A stretch of DNA of 64,000 nt from Niveispirillum lacus. Its GTDB lineage: Bacteria; Pseudomonadota; Alphaproteobacteria; Azospirillales; Azospirillaceae. The stretch covers positions 620,001-684,000 of the forward strand of contig NZ_NOXU01000031.1 of assembly GCF_002251795.1 (NCBI RefSeq), written 5' to 3'. The position numbers and the translations under genes were made by a program. Position 1 is the stretch's first letter; every line of letters starts with the position of its first letter. Below, one piece after another: positions 18,882 to 28,637 of this stretch. Below the pieces are notes generated by a model that was not told the DNA's origin, did not search any database, and saw only the letters and a list, made by a program, of their open reading frames with translations.

Positions 18882-20015
18882 TCAGCGCGTGCCGGTACCA
18901 TTGATCCAGCCGCCGCCCAGCATGCGGTCACCATCGTAGAACACGGCCGCCTGACCGGGAGAGATGCCATATTGGGCGCTTTCAAGCTCCACAACGGCAT
19001 TGCCGCCGCCATGCAGGACAAGGATAGCGGGGGCGGGGTGCTGGGCTGACCGTAGCTTGACCGTTACCGGCAGCGGTACACCCAGCGCCGGGGGGCCCAG
19101 CCAATTCAGTTCACGGACCATGACCTTGTCACGGGCCAGCGCTGCCCGTGGTCCCACCACGACCTGGTTCGCCACGGGATCGACACGGACAACATAGAGC
19201 GGGTCCACATCCTCGCCGGCGTCGGTCTTCCGCCCACCGATGCCCAGGCCCTTGCGTTGCCCCACCGTGTAGTTGATGACGCCGTCATGGCGGCCCATGA
19301 CCGTGCCATCGACATGGACAATCTCTCCTGGTCGCACGGCGCCGGGGCGCAGTTTTTCGACCACCTTGGCGTAGCCCCCGGTGGGAACGAAGCAGATATC
19401 CTGGCTATCAGGCTTGTCTGCCACGGCTAGGCCCAGCGCATCGGCGATGGCGCGCGTTTCCGTCTTGGGCTTATCGCCCAGGGGAAAGCGCAGGAAATCA
19501 AGCTGTTCCTGGGTGGTCGCAAACAGGAAATATGATTGGTCGCGATTATGGTCGGCCCCGCGCAGCATGGCGGCCTGCCCCTCCACCATCGTGCGGCGGG
19601 CATAATGGCCGGTGGCCATACAGTCGGCGCCTAACTCGCGTGCCTGATCCAGAAGGTCCTTGAACTTGACCGTCTGGTTACAGCGCACGCACGGGATCGG
19701 CGTTTCACCCTTAAGATAGGTATCGACAAAATCGTCCATCACTGACTGCTTGAACCGGCTTTCATAGTCCAGCACGTAATGGGGAATGTCGATCTGGTCG
19801 GCAACACGGCGCGCGTCATAAATGTCCTGGCCGGCGCAGCAGGCTCCCTTCTTGCCGACGGTCATGCCATAATCATAGAGTTGCAGCGTGATGCCGACGA
19901 CGTCATAGCCCTCACGCCGCAGCATGGCGGCTGCCACAGAACTATCGACGCCGCCAGACATGGCGACGACGACGCGGGTATCGGCCGGGGCCTTATCAAT
20001 GCCAAGCGAGTTCAT
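18882..20015 (-). CDS. mnmA: tRNA-specific 2-thiouridylase MnmA
   Basis: Encodes 377 residues. MnmA uses ATP and persulfide sulfur to thiolate U34 of Lys, Glu and Gln tRNAs. The PP-loop AMSGGVDSS (18-26) is intact, the first catalytic Cys is in [12 protein letters not shown] (C109 region), and the second is in the SQDICFVP block. I start at ATG 20013-20015 (MNSLGIDKA), close to the PP-loop as in relatives. An upstream extension to 20087 is Cys/Pro-rich and unlikely. It is divergent from the hydrolase gene. Confidence 0.93.
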   Translation of the reverse strand: MNSLGIDKAPADTRVVVAMSGGVDSSVAAAMLRREGYDVVGITLQLYDYGMTVGKKGACCAGQDIYDARRVADQIDIPHYVLDYESRFKQSVMDDFVDTYLKGETPIPCVRCNQTVKFKDLLDQARELGADCMATGHYARRTMVEGQAAMLRGADHNRDQSYFLFATTQEQLDFLRFPLGDKPKTETRAIADALGLAVADKPDSQDICFVPTGGYAKVVEKLRPGAVRPGEIVHVDGTVMGRHDGVINYTVGQRKGLGIGGRKTDAGEDVDPLYVVRVDPVANQVVVGPRAALARDKVMVRELNWLGPPALGVPLPVTVKLRSAQHPAPAILVLHGGGNAVVELESAQYGISPGQAAVFYDGDRMLGGGWINGTGTR

Positions 20016-20211
20016 GAGCGATATATAGCCGCAAATGCCGCCGGGACAATTGCGCATCGCTTGCGGGGCGGCCATTCGCCAACGCACTGGCGGTGCGCCG
20101 CCATCTTCGCTAAAACGCTTGTTTGAAAGATTTCGGAATGTGACCGGTTCAACTGCAACTGTCCGGGCGCCACTGGAAGCGCCGACGGGCGATCATGTCG
20201 GGGAAGGTGCC

Positions 20212-21168
20212 ATGCCAATCGTGACCGCCAATGGGATCAACATTGCCTATCGGGACGAAGGGCAAGGCCCGGCTTTATTGCTCTGCCACGGGTGGCCTGA
20301 ACTGGGCCATAGCTGGCGTCATCAGGTGCCCGCACTGGTGGCAGCCGGATACCGGGTGATTGTGCCTGACATGCGTGGTTTCGGCGGTACCGACGCGCCC
20401 GGTGCAGTTGAAGATTATACGATCCTGCATCTGGTGGGCGACATGGTTTGTCTGCTCGATTCCCTGAAAATCAATCGTTGCACCATCGTCGGACATGATT
20501 GGGGGGCGCCTGTCGCCTGGCATGCCGCCCTGATGCGGCCCGACCGGTTCCGGGCCGTGGCCGGTCTTGCCGTTCCCTGGTCGCCGCGCGGCCCCCATGG
20601 CAGTCTGGTGGGCATGGCCCGCGCCCAGGGGTTGGACCGGTTCTATATGTTGTGGTTTCAGGAACCGGGCGTGGCGGAAGCGGATCTGGGCCGCGACCCC
20701 TATGAGACCCACCGTCGCCTGCTCGTTGGGGCGTCCGGTGCCTCGGCAGCGATGGGGAAGGGCTGGCCGTTGATGATCGCCGAGGGCAAGGGATTGGTTG
20801 AAAGCTGCCCCTCGGTTGATGTTCTTCCCGGCTGGCTCAACGAAGATGATTTGCAGGTCTATGCCGCCACCTATGCACGCACTGGCTATCGGGGTGGGCT
20901 GAACTGGTATCGCAATCTCGACCGCAATTGGGCGCTGACAGCCCCCTGGCATGGTGCGGCCATCAGCGTGCCCGCCTGTTTTATTGCGGGCCAACTGGAT
21001 GGTGTGCTGCGCATGCCCGGCATGGACAAGGCCTTGCGCGCCATGGACGGCGTGACGTGTACGGATTTCCGTGGCACGACACTGGTGCCGGGGGCCGGAC
21101 ATTGGGTGCAGCAAGAGGCACCAGCAGAGGTGAATTCCGCGCTGCTCGCCTTTCTGGCTGGGCTGTGA
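20212..21168 (+). CDS. Alpha/beta-hydrolase, soluble epoxide hydrolase-like
   Basis: Encodes 318 residues from ATG 20212 with a GGGGAAGG ribosome binding site. The epoxide-hydrolase pattern is clear: oxyanion HGWPE (26-30), nucleophile Asp in VGHDWGAP (D96), an aromatic-rich cap domain (FYMLWFQEPG) and the catalytic His in GAGHWVQQE (H297). An Asp rather than Ser nucleophile separates it from esterases; haloalkane dehalogenase is less likely because the cap and HGWPE match epoxide hydrolases. The frame extends upstream to 20035 but lacks support. Substrate unknown. Confidence 0.85.
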   Translation: MPIVTANGINIAYRDEGQGPALLLCHGWPELGHSWRHQVPALVAAGYRVIVPDMRGFGGTDAPGAVEDYTILHLVGDMVCLLDSLKINRCTIVGHDWGAPVAWHAALMRPDRFRAVAGLAVPWSPRGPHGSLVGMARAQGLDRFYMLWFQEPGVAEADLGRDPYETHRRLLVGASGASAAMGKGWPLMIAEGKGLVESCPSVDVLPGWLNEDDLQVYAATYARTGYRGGLNWYRNLDRNWALTAPWHGAAISVPACFIAGQLDGVLRMPGMDKALRAMDGVTCTDFRGTTLVPGAGHWVQQEAPAEVNSALLAFLAGL

Positions 21169-21195
21169 CAGCCTCAGCGACCACCGGCGCAGTGA

Positions 21196-21462
21196 TTATC
21201 CGGCATCTCCACCATCCTGGGCGATGTCATCGGCCAGTTCGCCCGCCATTTCGACGAACAGTTCAGCATCGGCCTGGATGCCATTGGCCTCACAAATCCG
21301 CATGAACACGCGATAGCCATGCAGGATGGCAACATCCATCGCCGTCTGGTCGCCTTCCTCGCTGTACCGGTCCTTGATGCCCTGTTCTTCCAGGGTGCCC
21401 AGGATATCCATCTCGGCAGCCTTCAGGACGGCTTCCATCGCCTGTTTGTGAAGTGTGGACAT
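21196..21462 (-). CDS. Small acidic hypothetical protein
   Basis: Encodes 88 residues from ATG 21460-21462 with AGGAA upstream. The sequence is almost wholly helical and acidic, with HKQAMEAVLKAAEMDILGTLEEQGI at the N-terminal side, a central AILHGYRVFMRICEANG and a Asp/Glu-rich end. No signal, membrane segment or known motif. It lies on the same strand as, and ~140 bp downstream of, the cold-shock gene, with a hairpin between. Not recognised. Confidence 0.55.
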   Translation of the reverse strand: MSTLHKQAMEAVLKAAEMDILGTLEEQGIKDRYSEEGDQTAMDVAILHGYRVFMRICEANGIQADAELFVEMAGELADDIAQDGGDAG

Positions 21463-21495
21463 GGGTCCGAGTTCCTGTAAATGAGCAATCGTCAC

Positions 21496-21521
21496 GCGGC
21501 CGGGCCTTGAGACCCGGCCGC
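21496..21521 (-). terminator. Hairpin downstream of cold-shock gene
   Basis: GCGGCCGGG (21496-21504) pairs perfectly with CCCGGCCGC (21513-21521) around an 8-nt loop, 85 bp after the cold-shock stop on the minus strand. No T-run follows, so termination efficiency is unclear. Confidence 0.45.
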
Positions 21522-21605
21522 TTCATACCATCGAATGGTGGCTGCGCAAGCATTTGCTTGGCACTTCTGCCCAGCATGACGGCCAGCCGTCATTTGCGCC
21601 AATGT

Positions 21606-21812
21606 TCAGTTACGCAGATTGATGGCCTGCGGCTTGCGCGTCTTGCGGTTGATCTCGACCTCATATTCCAGCCACTGCCCCTCTTTCAGGGTGGAGAGGC
21701 CGATATACTGGACGGCGGAAATATGGACAAAAACGTCCTCACCGCCATCCTCCGGCGTAATGAAGCCATACCCTTTGGCACTGTTGAACCATTTGACGGT
21801 GCCCGTGGGCAT
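21606..21812 (-). CDS. Cold-shock domain protein (CspA family)
   Basis: Encodes 68 residues from ATG 21810-21812 ([10 protein letters not shown]). RNP1 (KGYGFI) and RNP2 (DVFVHIS) are intact, so it should bind single-stranded RNA/DNA as a chaperone or antiterminator. The C-terminal end [20 protein letters not shown] is typical of alphaproteobacterial Csp proteins. An upstream extension to 21878 lacks family similarity. Single gene unit; no obvious long cold-shock leader was traced. Confidence 0.93.
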   Translation of the reverse strand: MPTGTVKWFNSAKGYGFITPEDGGEDVFVHISAVQYIGLSTLKEGQWLEYEVEINRKTRKPQAINLRN

Positions 21813-21896
21813 GGCCGATCTCCCCGGCGCTGTCGTTTCGATGGCGGCGAACATGGTCCCTTGAGCCCCGCAATGCAAGTGCTCCCCGCGATGTGT

Positions 21897-23507
21897 CTAT
21901 TGTGTGCGTGCCGATGCCGGGGTGATCAGCGTTGCCAGCGTGTTGCCATCCACCCGCCCGTCGAACCGGATTTCGGCGTTCATGGCCCAGCGCCGTGCCA
22001 GATGGATGGTGGGGATGACGGGCATGTCGCGTGATGCGATCATGGCCATTTCACCCAGCAGCAGCCCGCGCTTCCCGCGATCGGATTCCATCGCTGCCAG
22101 CGACAGCAGCCGGTCGATTTCCGGGTTGCTATAGCCCACGAAATTCTGGTTGCCGGTCTTGCGCGCCGGATCGCGGCTATGCAGCAATTCCCTGCCTGTA
22201 TAGCCCAGTTCGCCGGTAAACGCGATCCAACCGGACAGGAACAGGTCATAATCCAGGGATTGCATGGCCGGCAGGACGTTGCCCACTGCAACAAAACGGA
22301 TGTCGAGCGTGACCCCGACCGCCAGAAGATAGCGGGCAATCCCTTCGGCCACTCTGGCAAAGGGCTCAACCGTGATAAGCCGTAGGGTGCGGCCTCCCGA
22401 TACGCCAGACTTCTCCAGAATGTGGCGGGCGTTGATCTGATCAAAGCCGATTGCCGCCCGGGGCTCATGCCCCAGAATGCCGACTGGGGCCAGTTGCGCG
22501 GCCGGTTCTGCCGACCCCTGGGCAACCCGTCGGGCCAGGGAAACACGGTCAATGGCCATGGCGAGGGCGCGCCGCACGGCCGGATCGGCCAAGGGCCCGA
22601 TCGGGTTGGGGGTCAGGATCAGGGTGCGCAGGGGACGGCTATCGACAACCCGCAGATCGCGCCGTCCGGCCAGGAACTCCAAACTCTCCGGCACCACCTG
22701 ATTGATGATGTCGACATCGCCGGCCACCAGTGCGCGGGCCCGCGCCGCTCCACCGGGAATGGGCAGTAGACGTACCTGTTCCCAATAAGGTTGCGTTCCC
22801 CAGTAACCGTCAGTGCGCGCCAGTTCGGCTGGGCCGCCGCTGGTAAAGGCGGTCAGGCGGTAAGGGCCGGTTCCCGGCACCAGACCATTTGCAAAACGGT
22901 CTTCACCCAAGCTGGTCAGTGCGGCCGCCATGTTGGCGCATCCGCCAGGGACGTACGGTTCTTTCCAGCCATTCGGCGCCGGGATGATGCTGATCATGGT
23001 CAAAAGCTGGGGCAACAAGGGGTTAGGGCCCTGTGTTGTGATCTGCACGCTGCCGGCATCCCGTGCTGCCACCCGTTCCACACCGGCGATTAGCCCGGAC
23101 ATTGAACCGCCATTGCTGTCCAGGCGGCAGAAGGTAAAGGCGACATCCTCCGGAGCGAGGGGCTTGCCATCATGAAAGCGCACATTGGGGCGTAGAGTGA
23201 AAACCCAATCCCGCTCACCGACCGGACGCCATTCCGTTGCCAACCACGGAACGGTCCCCAACGCCAGATCGGGCATGATCAGCGGTTCGAAAACATGGAA
23301 GGCAAGATTGCGGCTGTCGGCGGAGTTCTGACGGTGCGGGTCCGCCGACATGGCAACCCCGTCCAGCCCGATGCGCAACAAGGGGGGAACGTCGCCAGCC
23401 CTGACCGGCACGCCCGTCAAGTATACCCATGCCAACAAAAGCAGAAGGATCACCGGGACGTTGCCGGCAAGCGACTGTGGCGGCAAGAGACGTTTACCGT
23501 GGGACAC
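21897..23507 (-). CDS. Family 5 (peptide/nickel-type) ABC solute-binding protein, orphan
   Basis: Encodes 536 residues starting at GTG 23505-23507. An uncleaved or signal segment (about 18-36) is followed by the SBP_bac_5 pattern: an early ADPHRQNSADSRNL segment, FTLRPNVRFHDGKPLAPEDVAFTF (about 104-127), a GTGPYRL block and the late PVIPTIHLARRW. Such proteins bind peptides, opines or nickel in the periplasm. No permease or ATPase gene adjoins it, so it either borrows a distant transporter or serves another role. It lies ~90 bp downstream of the HerA-like ATPase gene on the same strand. Confidence 0.82.
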   Translation of the reverse strand: MSHGKRLLPPQSLAGNVPVILLLLLAWVYLTGVPVRAGDVPPLLRIGLDGVAMSADPHRQNSADSRNLAFHVFEPLIMPDLALGTVPWLATEWRPVGERDWVFTLRPNVRFHDGKPLAPEDVAFTFCRLDSNGGSMSGLIAGVERVAARDAGSVQITTQGPNPLLPQLLTMISIIPAPNGWKEPYVPGGCANMAAALTSLGEDRFANGLVPGTGPYRLTAFTSGGPAELARTDGYWGTQPYWEQVRLLPIPGGAARARALVAGDVDIINQVVPESLEFLAGRRDLRVVDSRPLRTLILTPNPIGPLADPAVRRALAMAIDRVSLARRVAQGSAEPAAQLAPVGILGHEPRAAIGFDQINARHILEKSGVSGGRTLRLITVEPFARVAEGIARYLLAVGVTLDIRFVAVGNVLPAMQSLDYDLFLSGWIAFTGELGYTGRELLHSRDPARKTGNQNFVGYSNPEIDRLLSLAAMESDRGKRGLLLGEMAMIASRDMPVIPTIHLARRWAMNAEIRFDGRVDGNTLATLITPASARTQ

Positions 23508-23595
23508 GGCCCGACTTTCCCGAAAAATTGCCTTTAATGCAGGGTAAGTGATTCCCCACTGTCTGAACAGTGTTTCGGACGGGATATCGGATCCG

Positions 23596-25134
23596 TCAGT
23601 TAATCCCTGTCAGCAGATCACTTTCTGCCCCGTCCCGTGGATCGGGTGCATGAGGGTCACCCGCAGCGGTTTCCCGGCCCAGATGCGGTAGACCGATTGA
23701 GCGCAGGCCACCGATCAGGGTGCGTTGTACGATCACGCCGCGCTGTTCCAGGTAAGACAGCAGCCGTCGGGCCCGACCGGGAGACCGGCTGCCGCAGGCA
23801 CGGGCAACGTCGGCATCCGAAGGGCAGGGTGCATGGGCCAGGGCGGCGCGGGCCAGCAACAGGAAAACCCCCTGCATGTCCTCTGGCAGGCTCTTGGCGG
23901 CCTTCTCGGCCTCTGCCCAAGCCGGATCATTCGTCTCTTCAACGTCAACACCGGCCCGGATCACGGACAGCCGCCGGCGGAAGCTGGGCATATCCAGCGT
24001 TTCCCCCCGCAGCCGATGGATACGGCAGCGCACGAGGAAGTCCTGGTACAGCACTGCATCAGTACGAAAGGCAGCACCGGGGTCGGACAGGACCTGACGC
24101 AGCACCTCGTCAAGCTTCTCGTCATTTTCCGCCGCGTCGAACAGCGATGGTTCGGGGTTGAGGGCAGCCGTGGCCGCCATTTCCGCCTGTCTTTGTCCGG
24201 CGATCCTTAGGGCGGCGTTGATGTCGGGCGGCGGGGATGGCGGCGCCCGGCGCACGGGTGGCGGGGCCGCCAGTTCCGCAGCCGATGGGGTCAGAATCAG
24301 GTCTCGGGCGTCCATGGCCGGCTGGTCCGGCAGGGGCATCAGCTTCGGGCTGCCGCCGCGCCCGGCTGTCTCCACCGGACCGACCTTGATCGGCAGCGGA
24401 CGGCGCGATAATGCCGGGCCCAAGGCGACGAAATGTCCACGTTGCAGGTCACGGAACATCTCCGCCTGCCGTCGCTCCATACCCAGAAGGTCGGCGGCGC
24501 GGGCCATGTCGATATCCAGAAAAGTACGGCCCATCAGGAAGTTGCTGGCCTCCGCCGCCACATTCTTGGCCAGCTTGGCCAGACGTTGGGTCGCGATGAT
24601 GCCGGCCAGTCCGCGTTTGCGGCCCCGGCACATCAGATTGGTCATGGCGCCCAGGCTGGCCTTTCGCGCCTCATCCGACACTTCGCCGGCAGCAGCGGGT
24701 GCAAATAACTGGGCTTCATCGACTACAACCAGCATCGGATACCAGTAGTCGCGCTCCGCATCGAACAGTCCGCCCAGGAAGGCGGCAGCCAGACGCATCT
24801 GACCTTCGATATCAGCGCCCTCCAGCGATAGCACCACTGACACGCGATGCTGACGCACACGGGCGGCCACACGCTGCAGGCTCTGCTCGCTGTGTTGGGC
24901 AGCATCCACCACCACATGGCCGTACTTTTCGGCCAAGGTTACAAAATCACCCTCGGGGTCAACGACGCATTGCTGCACCCAGGGCGCCGACTGTTCCAGC
25001 AGTCGACGCAACAGATGCGACTTGCCTGACCCGGAATTGCCCTGCACCAGCAGGCGGGTTGCCAGCAATTCCTCCAGGTCCATCGTGGCGGCGCGTCCCT
25101 CCGCCGTCAAACCCATGTCGATGCCGACCTGCAT
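23596..25134 (-). CDS. HerA-like ATPase (DUF87/FtsK-HerA superfamily) with C-terminal helical/wHTH region
   Basis: Encodes 512 residues from ATG 25132-25134 (a TTG 9 bp upstream is in frame). Counting from that ATG, Walker A GNSGSGKSH is at about 32-40, VDPEGDF at about 58-64 and Walker B MLVVVDEAQ at about 134-142, followed by the ATQRLAKLAK sensor region, as in HerA-type motor ATPases that act on DNA or protein substrates. Residues ~270-320 are a Pro-rich linker, and the C-terminal part (SDADVARACGSRSPGRARRLLSY-type pattern) looks like a winged helix. No NurA nuclease is adjacent. It follows the transglutaminase gene by ~80 bp on the same strand, so it may belong to that operon. Confidence 0.8.
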   Translation of the reverse strand: MQVGIDMGLTAEGRAATMDLEELLATRLLVQGNSGSGKSHLLRRLLEQSAPWVQQCVVDPEGDFVTLAEKYGHVVVDAAQHSEQSLQRVAARVRQHRVSVVLSLEGADIEGQMRLAAAFLGGLFDAERDYWYPMLVVVDEAQLFAPAAAGEVSDEARKASLGAMTNLMCRGRKRGLAGIIATQRLAKLAKNVAAEASNFLMGRTFLDIDMARAADLLGMERRQAEMFRDLQRGHFVALGPALSRRPLPIKVGPVETAGRGGSPKLMPLPDQPAMDARDLILTPSAAELAAPPPVRRAPPSPPPDINAALRIAGQRQAEMAATAALNPEPSLFDAAENDEKLDEVLRQVLSDPGAAFRTDAVLYQDFLVRCRIHRLRGETLDMPSFRRRLSVIRAGVDVEETNDPAWAEAEKAAKSLPEDMQGVFLLLARAALAHAPCPSDADVARACGSRSPGRARRLLSYLEQRGVIVQRTLIGGLRSIGLPHLGRETAAGDPHAPDPRDGAESDLLTGIN

Positions 25135-25213
25135 CCTGACCAATCCCGCTGATTTCCGTCTGAGGCGGTCTATAGCGCATCAAGGCCGTGTGGGGGAACC
25201 TTTACGGCCGGGC

Positions 25214-26143
25214 CTACCGGCCATCAAGCTGATCGACATCCACGGCCACCAGCACGCCATGATGGCCGCCACCGAGGATCACCCCACGCAACGGACAGAC
25301 ATCATCATAATCCCGGCCCCAGGCCAGCGTGACATGGTCAGTATCGCATTGGCGGCCATTGGTGGGGTCCAGGTCGATCCAGCCATCGTGAGGCCCACAC
25401 CAAGCCTGAACCCAGGCGTGGCTGGCATCGGCCCCCTGCAGCTTTGGTTTGCCGGGCGGCGGCAGGGTACGTAGATATCCGGAGACATACCGTGCAGGCA
25501 GGCCCAGTGCTCGCAAGGCCCCGATCATCAGATGCGCGAAATCCTGGCAGACGCCCCGTTTACGGGCCAGAACCTCGCTGATCGGTGTGCTGATGGTGGT
25601 GGCTGTGGGATCGAAGCTGAAATCGGCATGGATGCGCCGCGTCAAATCCAGTGCCCCTTCGCCGATTGCCCGTCCTTGCGAAAAAAAAGCGGCGGCGAAC
25701 AGGGTCAGAGCAGTATCGGCCAGCGGAACACGCGCCGATGGCCGAACAAATTCCGCCGTTTCGGCCAGGGTCGCCGCCAGGGCCGCCACTTCTTCCCAGC
25801 ATGGGGTGGTCTCGGCCAGCAAGGGCGGAGGCGGCGCTACTGTCACCTCGATCTCTGCGGTGACCGTCAGTTCGCGGTGGGGGGTGTGCAGGGCGGCGTA
25901 GGTGACCGGATTGCCGAACCAGTCATGCCGTTCCGTCACAACACCCGGCCAGGGCACGATCGACAAAGTGGCCTTGTGACAGGTCTGACGCGGATGGTCA
26001 CGCGGGGCCAGATGGGCCAGCATGTGGGCGCTGGTGACCGGATCGCCATAACCATAGCGCGTCACATGTCGGCACTGATAGCGCACGGCGCCCCGTTCGT
26101 TGCCGTCCACGGCATCCTCTTCACGTCGTGCGGGCAAAGGCAT
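25214..26143 (-). CDS. Transglutaminase-like cysteine protease/transferase
   Basis: Encodes 309 residues with an N-terminal beta domain (the RYQCRHVTRYGYGDPV pattern, about 21-36) and a transglutaminase core. The catalytic triad is visible as Cys in KRGVCQDFAHL (C199), His in GADASHAWVQ (H242) and Asp in GWIDLDPTNG (D257). Such proteins accompany ATP-grasp/alpha-E and DUF2126 proteins and are predicted to make or cleave isopeptide links. Its start lies inside the end of the ATP-grasp gene (23-bp overlap), indicating translational coupling. The true target is unknown. Confidence 0.85.
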   Translation of the reverse strand: MPLPARREEDAVDGNERGAVRYQCRHVTRYGYGDPVTSAHMLAHLAPRDHPRQTCHKATLSIVPWPGVVTERHDWFGNPVTYAALHTPHRELTVTAEIEVTVAPPPPLLAETTPCWEEVAALAATLAETAEFVRPSARVPLADTALTLFAAAFFSQGRAIGEGALDLTRRIHADFSFDPTATTISTPISEVLARKRGVCQDFAHLMIGALRALGLPARYVSGYLRTLPPPGKPKLQGADASHAWVQAWCGPHDGWIDLDPTNGRQCDTDHVTLAWGRDYDDVCPLRGVILGGGHHGVLVAVDVDQLDGR

Positions 26144-28637
26144 GGCTGAAGTAAGCCTGACTGAGCAAGTTGGAGATTTCAGGCAATAACCGCCCCAACC
26201 GATCGGTCAGGTCGGCTAGTGCCGTGGGGTCCCGCGTCGGCTGGGGATCGGCCACAAGACGAGAGGCGGTTTCCAGCAACTGGTTGGCCAGAAGGGTTGG
26301 GCTGACCGACAAACCTTCACCGTCAATGGGGGGCAGCTTCACCAATTGACGCTGCACTGTCTTGATCTGGAAAGCCAGCGAACGCGGATGGTCATCATCG
26401 GCCAGTAGCAGGGAAAGCACCGGTTCACGCCGGATTCCGACCGGGTGACGGTCGCGATAGGCGGCTCCGGCGGCAGCCAGTTCCAGCAGGACCGACAGTG
26501 ATGCAACCGTTCCCGCCGTACCAGGCCCCAAGCCACAGCCATTGAATGCCCCGACAATGCCGATGGCCCGTTCCAGACGGCGGCCCAGTACCAGGAAACG
26601 CCAGGCTGGACCACGCGACATGCCATCCAGTTCCAACCCGATGAGCGAGGCCAGCAGGCGGGACACCTCGTCCAGGCGAAGATGCATGGCGGCTGGGTCG
26701 GTCTTCAGCGGCTGCGATGCGACCTCGCCCAGAACGGTCAGCACCCGACTGAATTCACCGGGAAGCCGATCGCGCACGCCGGCAGCAGCCCGGCGCAGTC
26801 GGTCCATGGTTGCGCGCAAGCCTCCAGGATTGGCCGGATCGGCCACGATCTCCAGCGCCTGGCGCATGCCGCGTACGGCATCGGTCTGCGGCAAGCCGGC
26901 AATCTCCATCGGGATCATGCCGTTAAAGCCCATCAGTCGCAGCAGCGGGACCAGTTCCTCCTCGGCGCCCGGATGGGCATCATCGGACAGGCGGCGGGCG
27001 GCCGCCCTCAGGGTGCGGACCGCAGCATCGGCGCGTTCAGCATAACGCCCCACCCAGAACAGATGATCAGCAGCCCGCGACGGTAGATCCCCCGCACGTG
27101 GTCCACTGTCCCCGCCACCGTCAGGCATCAGGGAGGCAAGTCCCCGTCGGCGTTGCGGCTGACCGATGGCACCGCCGACGATCCACACATCCTTGGCCCC
27201 CGCACCGGTCTGTAAGGTGACGGAGGCAAAACGTTCGTCGGCAGAAATACGGGCGAGGCCGCCTGGCATCACCATCCAGTCGCCATCGGGTGTGGCGCAG
27301 GCGAAGGCCCGCATAACCAACGGTCGGGCCACCTTGCGTCCATCGCGCCAGACCGGGGCGGTAGAGGGCACCACCGGTTCCTGCGCAACCCAATCCTGCG
27401 GGCGGCGGCGCAGACTGGCCGCCAGGGCCGCGCGCCCCGCCGCATCCAGTTCCGGTCCGAAGGTGGTCCGATGACCCATACTGGAATAGGCGGGGCGGAA
27501 CACAAGCCGGTCAAGGCCGGCGACCATCTCTGCCCGTTGGCGTGGGTCTCCCCCCCAATAGGTGGTGACATCGGCCAGAAGTGGCGCTTCACCCAGCAGA
27601 TGTCGGCTCAATGCCCCCATCCAAGGCATCAGGGCCACGCTGTCCGTCAAGCCGCTGCCCAGGCTGTTGCACACGGCGACATTGCCGGCCCGCACAGCCT
27701 CGACAAGTCCGGCCACACCCAGCGCACTGTCGGGGCGCAACTCCAGGGGGTCACAGAAATCATCATCGACGCGACGCAGGATCACATCGATCCGCTCCAG
27801 TCCACCCAGCGTCTTCAGGTAGACCGCTTGGTCACGCACCGTCAGGTCAGCACCTTCCACCAAGGTTAAGCCCAGATGACGGGCCAGGAAGGCATGTTCG
27901 AAATAGGCTTCGTTCAGCGGACCCGGCGTCAGCAGGGCCAGACGCGGACAGCCGTCAGGCCCCGATCCACGTGGTGCCAGACTGATCAGGGTCTGTCGCA
28001 ACTGTTCAAAGAAGGGCGACAGCCGCTCGACATTGCAGCCACGGAACGACTCGGCCAGTGTCTGGCTCATCACCACCCGGTTTTCCAGCGTGTAACCGGT
28101 GCCCGTTGGCGCCTGTGTTCGGCTGGCCAGCACCCGCCAGATGCCGGTGCGGTCACGGACCATGTCCGTCGCGACGAGGGTCAGCCGCGCCCCGGCAGCC
28201 AGATCCATCCCGTGGCAGGCGCGCAGAAAACCAGGATCACCCAGCACCAGTCCGTATGGCAACACCCCGTCACGCAGGATGGACTGATCGCCGTAAAGAT
28301 CAGCCAGTACCCGATTGAGCAGGCGGGCGCGTTGCCGCAGCCCTTCCGCAATCATCAGCCATTCTGAATGCGGCAACAGCAGGGGGATTGGGTCGAGCGG
28401 CCAGGGGCGCTCCACACCTTGCGGATCAGCATAGGCGTGGTAGGTCACACCATTTTGAAACAGCAGCCGCCTGCCCGCATCCCACCGTTCCTCCATTGAC
28501 GCACTGTCCGCCGCGCCGGAGGAAATGAAACCTTGCCAATGCGCGCGCACATGTCCATCGCCGGTGACCATCTCGTCCCAGGGTTCCGCAGATGCGCCCG
28601 CATTGTCGCGGGAAAGATCAGCCAAGGCGTAGGTCAA
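26121..28637 (-). CDS. Circularly permuted ATP-grasp ligase fused to alpha-E domain
   Basis: Encodes 838 residues. Residues ~60-480 match the circularly permuted ATP-grasp type 2 family, with ENGVTYHAY-like (here QNGVTYHAYADPQG), LTPGPLNEAYFEHAFLARHLG and the DDDFCDPLELR block. Residues ~500-830 form the all-helical alpha-E domain (starting near SRAADHLFWVGRYAERAD). The two parts are separate genes in many bacteria. ATP-grasp enzymes join a carboxylate to an amine, so a peptide or amide ligase is predicted. No ATG lies near the start: TTG 28637 overlaps the DUF2126 stop by 20 bp, and ATG 28571 is the first internal alternative. Confidence 0.87.
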   Translation of the reverse strand: MTYALADLSRDNAGASAEPWDEMVTGDGHVRAHWQGFISSGAADSASMEERWDAGRRLLFQNGVTYHAYADPQGVERPWPLDPIPLLLPHSEWLMIAEGLRQRARLLNRVLADLYGDQSILRDGVLPYGLVLGDPGFLRACHGMDLAAGARLTLVATDMVRDRTGIWRVLASRTQAPTGTGYTLENRVVMSQTLAESFRGCNVERLSPFFEQLRQTLISLAPRGSGPDGCPRLALLTPGPLNEAYFEHAFLARHLGLTLVEGADLTVRDQAVYLKTLGGLERIDVILRRVDDDFCDPLELRPDSALGVAGLVEAVRAGNVAVCNSLGSGLTDSVALMPWMGALSRHLLGEAPLLADVTTYWGGDPRQRAEMVAGLDRLVFRPAYSSMGHRTTFGPELDAAGRAALAASLRRRPQDWVAQEPVVPSTAPVWRDGRKVARPLVMRAFACATPDGDWMVMPGGLARISADERFASVTLQTGAGAKDVWIVGGAIGQPQRRRGLASLMPDGGGDSGPRAGDLPSRAADHLFWVGRYAERADAAVRTLRAAARRLSDDAHPGAEEELVPLLRLMGFNGMIPMEIAGLPQTDAVRGMRQALEIVADPANPGGLRATMDRLRRAAAGVRDRLPGEFSRVLTVLGEVASQPLKTDPAAMHLRLDEVSRLLASLIGLELDGMSRGPAWRFLVLGRRLERAIGIVGAFNGCGLGPGTAGTVASLSVLLELAAAGAAYRDRHPVGIRREPVLSLLLADDDHPRSLAFQIKTVQRQLVKLPPIDGEGLSVSPTLLANQLLETASRLVADPQPTRDPTALADLTDRLGRLLPEISNLLSQAYFSHAFARTT

